Part shown: positions 26,105 to 36,257 of the stretch, in pieces
How the letters are laid out: every line of letters begins with the position of its first letter
How positions within the stretch are numbered: position 1 is the first letter of the stretch
From: Syngnathus acus
Taxonomy: Eukaryota > Chordata > Actinopteri > Syngnathiformes > Syngnathidae
Direction of reading: 5' to 3'
Length of the DNA stretch: 64,000 bases
Assembly: GCF_901709675.1 (NCBI RefSeq)
Contig: NC_051089.1
Coordinates: 623,476-687,475 of the forward strand
The notes under the pieces: model-generated
Database searches by the model: none
What the model was told of the DNA's origin: nothing
What the model saw: the letters and a program-made list of their open reading frames with translations, nothing else
Translations under genes and position numbers: made by a program

Positions 26105-26413
26105 TGTGCCATGTTTATGTGCCGACAGACGCGTACGAACGCACCGTGACTCATTGAGGCCGAAATCAACCTTACAAATGTGACATGAAGCTTAAGTGTG
26201 CTTGAAGCTGATGCGACATGCCACCCTGGGTGTGCGTGTGCACGTGTGTGTGTGTGTGTGTGTGGGGGGGGGTCTCTTCCTTGGACTTTGCAACAACGTG
26301 AACGGGCAAGTGAGACATCCAAGCGGACACTGGGCCAATCAATTATTATTATTCATATCAATTATTCAAGGTTGAGCTATTTATTTTCCCGTGGTTAGTA
26401 GACGAGGCCATTC

Positions 26414-26439
26414 TCATGTTTCATTCATGTTCCCACGCT
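26414..26439 (+). repeat. 26-bp direct repeat, copy 1
   Basis: The 26 bases from TCATGTTTCATTCATG to CCCACGCT recur exactly at 26840-26865, so 426 bp separates the starts. The sequence in between (26440-26839) is largely AT-rich and contains poly-T. Confidence 0.7.
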
Positions 26440-26839
26440 GACTGACGTAAAAGGCTTCATGACAACGGTGGCGCACAACAAAACTTCTTTTTTTTTTTTT
26501 GCTCATTATCTTTTAGTCTTTTTTGTCGGGGTAATAATATGTATAATGACATGTTATTTTACATTCAATCATTTCATAAAAATTGTAAAAATCATTAAAT
26601 TATTTAAAAAAAATTAATTAATAAAAAACTTCTAAGTGGATTTTGATGGATTGATTGTGTCATGCAACATCGGTGGTGAATACACAAAATTTCCATTGGG
26701 GTCATGCATTCATTCCAGTTGGGTTTTTAAAAGTTTTAAATTCAATTTAAATTTGTAAAAAGTGTTGGTTGAAGGAGCCTGGTCAATTTGAGAGAGGTGA
26801 CTCATTTTGTGAGTCGGAGCAGAGCAGACCCAGGCGTCT

Positions 26840-26865
26840 TCATGTTTCATTCATGTTCCCACGCT
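26840..26865 (+). repeat. 26-bp direct repeat, copy 2
   Basis: Exact second copy of 26414-26439. A diverged third piece (TGCTTTATTCATGCC) may be at 26912-26926. Confidence 0.7.
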
Positions 26866-27639
26866 AAGGTGCCACATAAACACTAATGTATGATGTTTAG
26901 ATGGGGCGGCCATGCTTTATTCATGCCAGCGGATGGATCGAGGGCCGCCCGTCACATTAGTGACTTCAAGGGGCTTCATTAAAGGTGGTGCGAGCGAGCG
27001 AGATTGACCGCACCAAGAACGCCGGGGGGGGGGACGTAAACTCTCCATTTGACGTGATGTACGCAGAGGGCTCGCTGAAGATGTGACCTTTGAACTCTTG
27101 TTACGCTGAAGGCATTCATTGTTTGTAGAAATGAACACGGAGTCCGTCAGGTCAATGTTGGTGATCATATCTTTTCTGTCACTTTGCATTTAATAAAGTT
27201 TTGTAAATGGCTTGTTAAATGTAGTTTTGATTTGAAAAAGTGTGTTGAACAAACGGACGGATAGCCATGTCCTCACGCGTCGTCACTTTTCCATTTTGGA
27301 AAAAAAAAGCAGCCGTGTGCTGGAGGTGGCCTTTTTGCAAAATGCCACAAAGCTGTTAACATATGGCCAAGGCAAAAGAACCTCATCAGACGCGGGAGTT
27401 TTGTTCAAGGCGGCAAATGTTACATTTGCATGACGAGAGCAACGCTCTGGCGCCAAGTGGACTCGACACAGTACGGAGCGAGCCGAGTCGCTATCCGTGT
27501 CGGTCATTATCGACAGCATGGCGTCGTGTTTTTAATCGTTATTTCAGTCTTTTTGTCCAATGACTCGAGCTGCATCCCCTTTGGTCAGCTTCAGCGGTGC
27601 CGCTTTTAGCTCGGAGTGACAAGCGGCGTCATTCGACTT

Positions 27640-28600
27640 GTCTCGACAGCACCGCTTGGCCTTTTTCCCCCCCGTCGTCTCTGACAGCGTCACTTTATCT
27701 ACAGAGTATCAGCGGCCGGCGCCCCCTTAATTCAAGGCCAAGCGGGCCCGTCACCCTCGGGTGTCAGCGTGTCAGCGCCACTTGCGGACGGACACCTTAT
27801 CAGATGGGCCGGCTGCCGGATTAGCGGAGCCGGCGCGAGGGGCCGTCACGCAGAAAGACGGGAGGACCACGGGGTTCCAGTCACTCGACCTGGCTTGCAC
27901 CCGAAAGAGAGCTGCCATATTAAGAAAGCACCTTGGCATCCGGCCTCGGAAAAGTGCTCATAAGGTCAAAATGCGGCGCGCGGGCCAGGTCCGGCCCCAA
28001 CCACCGTCTCAGGTGGACCCATGGTCAGTTGTTGAATAAAGCTAAATGACCTCGTTTTTCTTTTTCAGCTCGACCCTTGCGAGCATGTGACTAGTATAAT
28101 GAGCCAAGAATGGCCGTTCGCTCTCCTCTGGCGTCGCGTCGCCGTCTAACCGAGCGGCGTGAGATATCAAGCGTCATGCTTTTTTCTTTCCTATTTTCCA
28201 TCTCATCTCATCACCGCGGCGTCCGTCTCGCACTTTTGCGGCCGATACGTCGACGGAGCGAGCGAGGCGACGCGTCAAGCGGGACGGACGCCGGCGGCGG
28301 CTGTCGGCTCGGGTGACGGCTGCCCGTCTCATCGGGCCGGCCGTCTTATCAAGCCGCCCGTCTCACCGGGCCGCCGCCTCCTCGGCGTGACGCGATGAGA
28401 GGTGATGGGCAACAACGGCGCCTTAGCGGGAGGCCCCGGGGCGTCAACGAGGCAGACAGACGCCACTTTAACGCCTTTAATCCCCCGTCTTCTGCTTAAC
28501 GCGACAAAGATTGAGCTTGACTTGCAGTGTCGGCGAAGAGGGAAAATGAAGACGTCACAATGGCGCTTTGCTGACACTTGCGCTCGTAGGCGGGAAAGCA
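27640..28600. promoter_or_regulatory. Isolated CpG-rich block within the desert
   Basis: CpG-dense sequence (for example GGCCGATACGTCGACGGAGC near 28240 and GGTGACGGCTGCCCG near 28312) stands out from the AT-rich surroundings. No coding exon with a recognisable family was found: the frames of 60-90 codons here are Arg/Pro/Ala-rich CpG artefacts. It could be an orphan CpG island, an enhancer or a non-coding RNA promoter. 27955-27995 also has weak likeness to the hAT family GC block. Confidence 0.45.
28322..28372 (+). repeat. 17-bp tandem repeat, three copies, in a CpG island
   Basis: Units GCCCGTCTCATCGGGCC, GGCCGTCTTATCAAGCC and GCCCGTCTCACCGGGCC follow directly, with a weaker fourth unit after them. 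Each of the first and third units is itself a partial palindrome (GCCCG ... CGGGC). Confidence 0.75.
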
Positions 28601-28846
28601 AAGCTCACGTATCCGTAATTGGACGTAGTATGTGTTTTCTCTTATGAGCATTGGCTCGGTGAGTAAAGCTGGATGGCAACGTCGGCTCTACCAAACTATA
28701 AAAAAAAAGTATCGACCCATACCGGCTAATGGACAGCATCAAGCTAGCGCGCCAACAAAGTCACTTGATGTACGTACGTGTTGATACGAAACTGAAGATG
28801 GTGTTCATTTTTTAATCATATCAATCCATTTTGGCTCAATCTAAAG

Positions 28847-29173
28847 CACAGGTGTCAAACTCAAGGCCCGGGGGCCAGATACGGCCCGCCACATCATTTG
28901 ATGTGGCCCGCGAAGACAAATTGTGCATCAAATTTGTGTGTCATTACTAGAATTGCAAATTGTCTTCACTTTTAATATCTTTTTTTTTTTAATATTTGAC
29001 CAGTTTTTACTTGTCTGATTTGAAAAGGAGTTATTTGTCAGTTTGTTTTGTAGCTTATACTGTATATAATATGAGGTGCTCATACATTTATTTGGGTTGA
29101 CAGTCATAATGGCCCTCCAAAAGAAGCTATGACTACAATGCGGCCCGCCAAAAAAAAGAGTTTGACACCCCTG
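28847..29173 (+). mobile_element. Non-autonomous hAT-type element, best copy (327 bp, 8-bp TSD)
   Basis: The ends are CACAGGTGTCAAACTC and the complement of CAGGGGTGTCAAACTC, a 16-bp terminal inverted repeat with two mismatches. It is flanked by a perfect 8-bp duplication ATCTAAAG at 28839-28846 and 29174-29181, the target-site length of hAT transposons. The interior starts with a GC-rich block (GGCCCGGGGGCCAGATAC and a CGGCCCGCC motif) and ends with a matching GCGGCCCGCC. It has no transposase frame, so it would have needed a partner element for movement. The sequence resembles a hAT family common in teleosts; the exact family name is not assigned. Confidence 0.85.
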
Positions 29174-29751
29174 ATCTAAAGGAAAGAAGGAAAGAAGAGT
29201 GCCCCTTTTTGAAGGAAAGTACGTACTTCACAAAGTGGCACTATCTACACCAATTTAATATATTGTCCCATTTCCAAATGACAACCTTGCAAGAAATGTA
29301 ATAAAATGAAAACAAATCAAAACTTGTCACTTTGTTCATGATTTGATCTCTATATTCAGCATAATGAATTACGTATTTGTTGGACTGGGCAGTGGAGAGG
29401 CATAGTTACAAAACATCTGCTGTAACCCACAATCAACATTATAAGTGTGGCACCAGAAAGATAAGCAGACCAAAACGTGCAAGCGGTTGATGGCAGCATC
29501 GCTGATTACATTTCCATTCATGTTTATAATATTTTGCTCTCAGGAAAGGAGAAGGCGCATCGAAGTGGAGAAGTTCACGCCAGCGGAGTCATTCTTTGAA
29601 AACGCCGTATGGCTTGTCTAATTAGCGATAAATGTGCACATGAACTTGCTTATGCGTCTTCTATTTAACAGTTTTCTGGCTATTATTCACTGGTGTGCTT
29701 TGTGTGCGTCGGTGCAGGGTGTGCTTATTAAGCGCCTATCGATCGTGATTC

Positions 29752-29797
29752 GATTAAAGTCCTGCTAATTTGCCACAAAGCAGCAGGACGTTTAATC
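29752..29797. promoter_or_regulatory. Hairpin-forming inverted repeat with TTAATC motifs
   Basis: The left arm GATTAAAGTCCTGCT (29752-29766) and right arm AGCAGGACGTTTAATC (29782-29797) are complementary except for one bulged base, with a 15-nt loop. The flanks are AT-rich with TTAATCAAAT and low in repeats, as in conserved regulatory elements. Confidence 0.5.
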
Positions 29798-29931
29798 AAA
29801 TAAAAATCAATGGCGTCTTAAGAGCCGGCGCTAGCTCGCTACATGGCGGCGGCAATGAGGACGACACGGGCCAGCTGGCCCGGTAATAAATTACAAAGGG
29901 CGGGATCCAGAAAAGGTGTCATTCCGGAAGG

Positions 29932-29970
29932 ACGCTCGGGGAAGCCACGCTCGGGGAAGCCACGCTCGGG
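29932..29970 (+). repeat. 15-bp tandem repeat, 2.6 copies
   Basis: Unit ACGCTCGGGGAAGCC at 29932 and 29947, then a partial unit at 29962. Confidence 0.85.
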
Positions 29971-30754
29971 CTTCGCCCCGTCACACGAAATCGTCCGCAG
30001 CCGTGATTCTCGAGCTGCGCTAGTTTACAAAGCTAGCTTGCAACGTACACTTCCGACACCAAACTGCATCAAAGGTGAGATGAGGGGTCAATTCATTAAG
30101 CGTTTCTTGGATGCCCCTCAGATGTGCCCCCCCGCTCGTGTTCACAAATAATTTGGGGTGTTAGCAAAGTCACCAGCAGCTGCCCGGCGGTCAGCGGGTC
30201 ACCGTTTTGCGTTGGACGTCAATGACAGCTCGGCCGCGTATCCCCCCACGCCACGCGCCGATTTGTCTTCATCACGCCGTGACCTACACGCAAACGCACA
30301 CACTCCAGAATAATAGTGGCTCCTTGTCCCTCGTCAACATTTTGCCGCCGTCTATCAAAGTTGTTTGTTTATGGTCATCTTTCATGTTTGTGGGAAAGCT
30401 CCCTGGCCCCCATCCCCCGCCCCCGGAGACTCAATTATATGAACACTTATGCTTTTTGTGTAGCGCTGATTGTTCACCTTCATCATACATCTTTGACTCA
30501 CTCATGCATCTTCGTTTAGTGACATATCCGTCGAGCGCAGCAGTTTTTTTTTTTTTAGCGCCTGCCTGAGCACAGGTTCTGAGCAAAATTGCTTCTTTTT
30601 TTGCTTGTTGCTATTCTTAGGACAAATAAATCAGCATTTCGAGGGCTTTTGTATACGTGAAAGCTCATTATATCTGATGGGGTGGTGATTTTGTTACTCG
30701 GAGGCACTGAACCTCTTGAAAATTGAGTGTGCCGCGTGAACTGTGGCAGGCATG

Positions 30755-31190
30755 ACTTTCATGAGTGGACCCACAAAAAAATCTCAAGAAGCCAAAATGA
30801 CACAGGAGGTCCTCCATTTGAGTTGGAAGCTGTCATTTGTGGATCAAGTCAGTCATTCCTTTTTTACCAAATTTACTGTACTTTGCATACAAGATGATAT
30901 ATTGCAAGGATTTTAGGTTTTTGTCATTGCATATGCCAATTCTTTTAAGGATTTCATTTTGGTCATTGGTTAAGTCAAAGCATGGAAACAAAATATGAGG
31001 ACTCGACCCCACCAAAAACTTGGCTCTGTTATTGCTCGTGTAACTTTTTTTTCGCATTTGGGAGGCTTGCCCTTCATGGGTAGTGCCACAAAAATGTCTC
31101 AAGAAGCCATGCTGTTTCAGTTCAAATCACTGGTAGTCCCACCAAAAAGTCTCCACAAACCACGCTGTTTTGGATTGAAGTGGCCTAAAA
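30755..31190 (+). repeat. Dispersed repeat (ACAAAAAAGTCTC family), internally repeated copy
   Basis: Three related modules occur in a row: GACCCACAAAAAAATCTCAA near 30768, GTGCCACAAAAATGTCTCAA near 31083, and TCCCACCAAAAAGTCTCCAC near 31137. Each is followed by AAGCCA or AACCAC words. ACACAGGAGGTCCTCCATTT follows the first. Short frames inside are not protein-like. Confidence 0.5.
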
Positions 31191-32469
31191 GTTTTGAAAG
31201 TAGAAGCAGACAGCTATACACCGAATAATAATAATGATCAGAATGTTCTAATTAAGCAACTGGCCACAGAGGATATTAAAGATGGCGTCATCTTGTTGTT
31301 GCTCTCTCCCATTTGGCCCAAAATGGTCTATTGTGAGTCATTGTCTAAAAATAGCGATGAAGACAAATTGTTATCATTTGCCAAAGCCCCATGACAATAA
31401 TGATGAATGAAGACTTTTTTTCTCTCCTCTTTGCCCTCTGAAGTGGTCGCTTCGGGCTCTTTCCATCCTTCTCTGCAGCCCTCAGCGCTCACCTATTTTT
31501 TCCCTGGGAATCATCATTAAGCGCCTAGATCTTTTTTTAAAATTTTTCTTTAATTGTAAAAGTGATCGATATTAGCTCCCGCTTCTATTCTCCGCTGCCG
31601 GCAATACGGACGGGGGCAGTGCTAATTGGGGGGTTGCTTGCTCTCTTTTGATGTGGTGATTGATCACCAATTTAGTTAGACCACTTTAGGACCCCCTCAT
31701 CCCCCACCTTCTCTTGGGCTTGAGTGCTGCTGACAGGAAGACAATATTTTAATGTCACCTTCATATTCTAAGGCTGTGTTGAAATACTGTATGCAAAATG
31801 TGAATTGTAAAATGCAAATAAGCAGTGTTTATTGCACCATGGATTTTTTTTCCTGTCTTGGAATGATGGGCCTGGGGCAACCAACTCCCTGCCCACCTTA
31901 AAAAAAAAACACACACACTTTTTGCTGTTCAATTTACATTCAAGTGGACTCGAGGCAAGCTAACCAGATAGCATGAGAGGTTCATAAGAAGCTCTTCTTT
32001 GCATGTCGAATAAATGAGGAACAAGTTTGAATGAAATGATGAGCACGATTCACTTATCGGCAAAATTTTTACCAAATAAATAAAGTCAATACACGGGTTG
32101 GATAAAGATCCGTAGATTTGTACGACGGGATTAGCCAGGATGTGGTTCCTCGTCGGTTCCTCCGCACGCACGAAGCTTGACAAATGATTTGCCGAATTGT
32201 TGCATTCGCACTCACTTAAATAGAAATCGGTCAGCGTTGGAGCTAGCTTGCAGCACACACAGCACCACACGGCCTCCACCCTAACCCTTTCCTCAGCAGG
32301 CCTATCGTGATGGATTGAGTCTAATGCAAATTTACAACCATTTTATATGTCCGTGCGCACTCTCCCACCCCCTTCCACTCTCCTCAGGGCGCAGTGGAAA
32401 CATAGCTCAACATCACACTTGCAAGATGTCCGCTGAAACAGCCGCCATCATCGGACTCCTTTCCATCTC

Positions 32470-32475
32470 ACGCGC

Positions 32476-32506
<31 letters not shown>
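32470..32506 (+). repeat. (CG)n(TG)n microsatellite
   Basis: A short CGCGCG run passes into (TG)n. The longest open frame in the window (32315-32950, 211 codons) crosses it, reads Cys-Val repeats and has no domain, so it is not called a gene. Confidence 0.9.
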
Positions 32507-32508
<2 letters not shown>

Positions 32509-32635
32509 TGAGCGTGTCAAACAGAAGTACCCCCCAGCGCTCCTCTATATCATTCGCCGCCCGGACGGAAAAATGAGAGGAGAAAGAGAGGCGCCACTTT
32601 TTCAGGCTATCAGCTTGGAAAGGCAATGTTGTGCC

Positions 32636-32680
32636 CTTGTAATTGAGCAGCCGGCCCATCTATCAACTGCGCCACCCTGG
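32636..32680 (-). mobile_element. tRNA-derived SINE head relic
   Basis: On the minus strand the sequence is CCAGGGTGGCGCAGTTGATA then GATGGGCCGGCTGCTCAATT. TGGCGCAGTTGA fits a Pol III A box, and the overall form recalls a tRNA-like SINE head. The expected B box is degraded, so it is probably inactive. Confidence 0.4.
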
Positions 32681-32794
32681 ATAATAAATATAGAGTACAC
32701 GCTGGATGTGTGTACGTGCGTGCGTGCATGGAGGACAACTAGAACAGGTGTGCTTTGCGTTATCTATAGAGACTATTTAAAACATTTTGAAAAA

Positions 32795-33080
32795 TCCCAA
32801 ATCAAGCCAGATCAATGCAGGCTATGTCATCGAAGCTGCGGGCTCACCCGCATCTTCGTTCGAATCCCTGCAAAAACAAAACTAACCCAGATATTTGCAG
32901 CCTGTGGGAAAAAAAGCTATGCTGGCACTGAAGTCATTTGTCTTATGTGAAAATAAAAACTAAACCTGATAAAAGCAGACTTTGAAAAAAGAAAACTATG
33001 CGGTCATCCTGGATGAAGCTGCGCTCGTCCTTGAAGAGCTACATCAGCGGAATCGCTCAAATCTGGATCAAGCCAAAGCT
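32795..33080 (+). repeat. Diverged tandem units of about 70-90 bp
   Basis: Three units align loosely. Each starts with an A-rich word plus a CAGAT-like word, then TGCAG or AGCAG, and then CTATG followed by TCATC: AATCAAGCCAGATCAATGCA at about 32800, AAAACTAACCCAGATATTTG at about 32877, and AAAACTAAACCTGATAAAAG at about 32948. Unit 1 contains GTTCGAATCCC (32862-32872), a Pol III B-box match. Unit 3 has a short stretch with coding-like codon use (33001-33072), but it lies in the 3-frame noise of the region and no known protein is recognised. Confidence 0.35.
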
Positions 33081-34270
33081 AAAAAATGAATCAAACAAAA
33101 ACGATGATGACTACCCTGTTACAGGTTAAATTTGTCAGACCAAAGGGAAAAAAAAAAAAAAACTTCTTTCTGCTTTTGTCCCATCTTCCCTGAGAGATTT
33201 TTATTCCAAGTATGATGAGTGGCGTTGGTGTAAGGCTCCCATCCCATTTGTAGGATTTTCTTTCGATCGTCAGCGGCCCGGCGAGGCATGAAATGAACGG
33301 TGGTCTGCGTGAAGTGAAGTGAACGGACGTCGGCGCGGAGACGTCTCAGTCAGCGCGTCACATCAATTTCTTATTAGGCAGTCATCCCGTCGTCGCAACG
33401 CGGCCCGGCCCGGCCCGGCCCGTTTGGAGCCTTCAGCTAGCTGCGCAACACTGCTCAATTGCACTCACAGAGGAGACCAAAAAAAAGAAATCAAAAATCG
33501 CAGGTGGGACGTGAAAGATTACGAGCCACAGATGAACAGTAAATAAATTGGACCACATCCGGCGTACGGACGTATATCATCCACCCAAGTTGTGCAGCCC
33601 GTCTCAATATTGTCTTCATCCTCCTCCTCATCATGGGCAAAAAGGCCTCAATCTGTCTCATTAGCACTTTCGTGATGAGGCCAAAGAAGAGATGCAAGAA
33701 GAAGAAAAGAGTAGCGCGTGCGTGTTGACAACAACAAGAAAGTCCGTGTGACCGAACGGCCATCAATGCTGAGTGTGTAATTGTGCGCGAGTGCACTACA
33801 CTAATTAAAGCTCGTAGCTCTGGCACGCCAACGGCAACATTAATAATTGAGCTTTTATTAATATTCAAAAGTAGCCCTGGGAATATATTACACATTTTTA
33901 TGCTTGCAGATATTGTCTAGTGTGCGTGCGCGCGTGCGTGCGTGCGTGACCTGGTGGTGATGCTTTTAACAACCAAGCCCTCCTCAGCCAAACCAAGTCC
34001 TTGTCGTACCTGTTGGTCGCATTCTGCAGTTGAGTACACAAAGCGACGTTTCCGCTTTCGCCGTCGACCTGAAATGTAGCGTGCTATGCCATTTGGGCTC
34101 ATTTTTTCTTTTGTCTTCAAGTTGTGATAAGTTTTCTCATGCTCTATCGCTATTCATGTTAATCAGTTGCCTCCATAGCAATTTCTCATTTCACTTTAGA
34201 TGTAAATATATATATATGTGTGTTAATTATGTTATATGTTTTGAATTGTCCAACTGATTGCTTAATTTTT

Positions 34271-34356
34271 TATCTGTTGTGAGGTGATCTTGAGTGCTGA
34301 GAAAGGCACCCATAAATAAAATGAAATTATTATTATTATTACTATTATTATTATTG
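34271..34356 (+). mobile_element. LINE (L2-like) 3' tail with (ATT)n microsatellite
   Basis: The segment GTGATCTTGAGTGCTGAGAA, then AGGCACCCATAAATAAAATG, then an (ATT)n run matches the conserved 3' end of fish L2-clade LINEs and their partner SINEs, which read roughly GACCTTGGGTGTCATGAAAG followed by GCGCCTATAAATAAAATG. Upstream, 34085-34270 is AT-rich and may be decayed 3' untranslated body. No reverse-transcriptase frame remains. Confidence 0.6.
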
Positions 34357-34779
34357 TAAAATTTGTGGATGGTGGGGGGACAAACTGGGTCCGTCACCAG
34401 TCGCCTATTGTGATGTAGATTGAATGCAACACAATGGTTGCTCGGGGCTTTCTGGAAAATTGGAAGTGAAGTAGCCTCCAAAATCAGTTCCACCGACAAT
34501 AAAAAAAAATTAAAAAACATGGGTGCGGCAGATTTATCATAACGGGATGCCGATATAATCTCAAGGATCTATGCCCGTCAGGTATTTTAGGTTGGATCTG
34601 CCATTTGGGCTTCCAGGATACTTTGAGGAAATGGGGAGATGGGTGACGGACGCTAGTTGCTAAAGCTACGCCGTGTAAGCATGGGTGGGGTTGATGATGA
34701 TGATGATTTCGCCATGGAAAAAGGCCTCATTTGTAGCTTCATTCTTCTGATTCTCATTACCACGGTGAAACCTTTTAAT

Positions 34780-34925
34780 CTTATTTATTAGATCTTTATC
34801 CGCATGTGCGCATTTTCATCTCTGAGCTGTTGAATATTCACATTGAGCGAGAGATTGCGCTAATCTGGAATTTCTAATTAAAAAGCGCTTGCTTGGTGGC
34901 ACAAACGCTGTTTTTGTTTAATATG
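34780..34925. promoter_or_regulatory. Candidate conserved non-coding element
   Basis: A repeat-free AT-rich block with TTATTTATTAGATC, GAATATTCACATTGAG, CTAATTAAAAAG and TGTTTTTGTTTAA (forkhead-like), typical in appearance of developmental enhancers. No cross-species comparison was possible. Confidence 0.28.
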
Positions 34926-35195
34926 GCTCACTGTCCCCCCTACGCCATCCATCATTCTGCCACCAATAGAACGCCATAGCAGCCCCCCCCCCCCATTGGA
35001 TGATGATAGTCTTCCCTCTGAGTGACGTCTTTAGTGTTTTTTAAATAAGAGCACTCCGAGATTTCTTCCATCATAGATGAGATGATGAATCACTGCATTG
35101 TGCAACAAAACAAAGTCCTGGTATCAAATAGACTGGTGCAACGTGGTAGTAGGTTGGAGACCAATCTAGTGCAAGGAATTGTTGTTTTTTTTGCA

Positions 35196-35280
35196 AACAA
35201 CCAATTTGACCCAACTTTGGGTTGACCCAACTTCCTGTGTCGATTCAATTTTTAACCCGGCATTTTCAGCCGTGTGTACA
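35196..35280. repeat. DNA-transposon-like repeat with TTGACCCAACTT motifs
   Basis: It contains TTTGACCCAACTTTGGGTTG, ACCCAACTT and TTTTTAACCCGGCATTTTCA, which matches a teleost repeat built from alternating ACCCAACTTT/GGGTTG words and ending near AACCCAGCATTTT. The superfamily is not assigned. Confidence 0.45.
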
Positions 35281-36175
35281 TTGTGTTATTTTTAGATATT
35301 TGTAATTGTAGTCTTGGCTTTCGTCGTCTTTTCTAGCGTATAATCCTGATATGGATCATACCATTAGGTTCTAAAAGTTGGCAACACCGTATGGGGTCTT
35401 CATCATCATGTCTTGCCGATCAAATAAAATGAACTAAAAAGTCAGATATGAAATGAGCTGATCTCAATTTCTCAAAGAAGATGAGAAGAACTAATTGCTT
35501 GCTTGAGTGGCGCACACGACCCGCCATTGCACAACAAACCTCCCTTTGTTCGTAAATAGACGATTATTTTTAATTTCGTCAGATGAAATGCAGACTGGCT
35601 CCCGAGGGACGCGCTTGCTTTTTTGTCTTCTCCATTCGCACTAAAGACAAAGAAAGTCGGCCTTTCAAGTCGAGTCGGCCACGAACCCAAGATCTTTTCA
35701 TGAAACCTCTCCTACCTTGGCGGAACCGTGACGCTAAGCACGTGCCTTTGTTTCTGTTGCAAATAGGATCTTGTAAAATTTCTTCATTTTTCCTCTGTAA
35801 TAATGAATTCCTGTGGCGAAGCGAGTGGGAAGACGGCGTGACCGTCACGCCGCTGCCTATTGAGCGGTCGCCTTCATTGGTTCCGGCCGGCCGCGTCGCT
35901 GAGGCCGCTATTGGCACCCGGATGGCGCTTTGGGTGGCGGGGTCGTGGCACGGCGACAGGGGACGCTCTTCTTTTGATCAATTGAGCCCCCCCACTTGAT
36001 TAATGCCTCGTCTTGGGCACTTTAAGAAGACATGCAAAGAAAATATGATGAGAAGAATAAACTGCCGCCTTTTTGGTTGTGTTCAAGACCAATCGATCAG
36101 GTTCTAGTCCATCCTAGTCGTTTGGAGTCTGTTGTCGGCTCAGCACTCCAAACCGGCAAAAACGAGTACGCATGA

Positions 36176-36257
36176 AGTCAGACGAAACTGAAGATTAGCT
36201 TCAGCATCCCATGGAAAAAAAACCTAATCATACGTTAGTCTTCAATTCCGTCTGACT
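36176..36257. other. Inverted repeat, 19-bp arms (pre-miRNA-size hairpin)
   Basis: The left arm AGTCAGACGAAACTGAAGA (36176-36194) and right arm TCTTCAATTCCGTCTGACT (36239-36257) pair at 17 of 19 positions, and G-T pairs cover the two changes on one strand. The loop is 44 nt. It could be a small palindromic MITE, a hairpin RNA or chance. Confidence 0.45.

Larger units (their letters stand above)
16958..26413. other. Intergenic: no gene seen
   Basis: Contains the second GTACTT copy, a reverse hAT copy, the palindromic repeat copy at 21019, AT-rich block 22790-23165, a POU octamer at 24269 and a candidate conserved block at 20205. GC-rich gene-like patches (18060, 21120-21420, 25030-25250) hold no recognised exon. 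Confidence 0.55.
26866..32635. other. Intergenic: no gene seen
   Basis: Contains the orphan CpG block 27640-28600, the best hAT copy at 28847, the hairpin at 29752, the 15-bp tandem at 29932 and the dispersed repeat at 30755. No protein family is recognised in any frame. Confidence 0.55.

Noticed and set aside
27955-27995. Possible sixth hAT copy (GCGGGCCAGGTCCGGCCC)
   Set aside because: Only a short GC-rich likeness; ends and flanking duplication are missing.
32315-32950. Longest open reading frame (211 codons)
   Set aside because: It runs through a (CG)n(TG)n microsatellite and the SINE-like relic, and has no recognisable domain or splice support.
35152-35172. GTGGTAGTAGGTTGGAG resembles the let-7 core
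   Set aside because: The seed base pattern differs and no complementary arm follows within 80 bp, so no let-7 hairpin can form.
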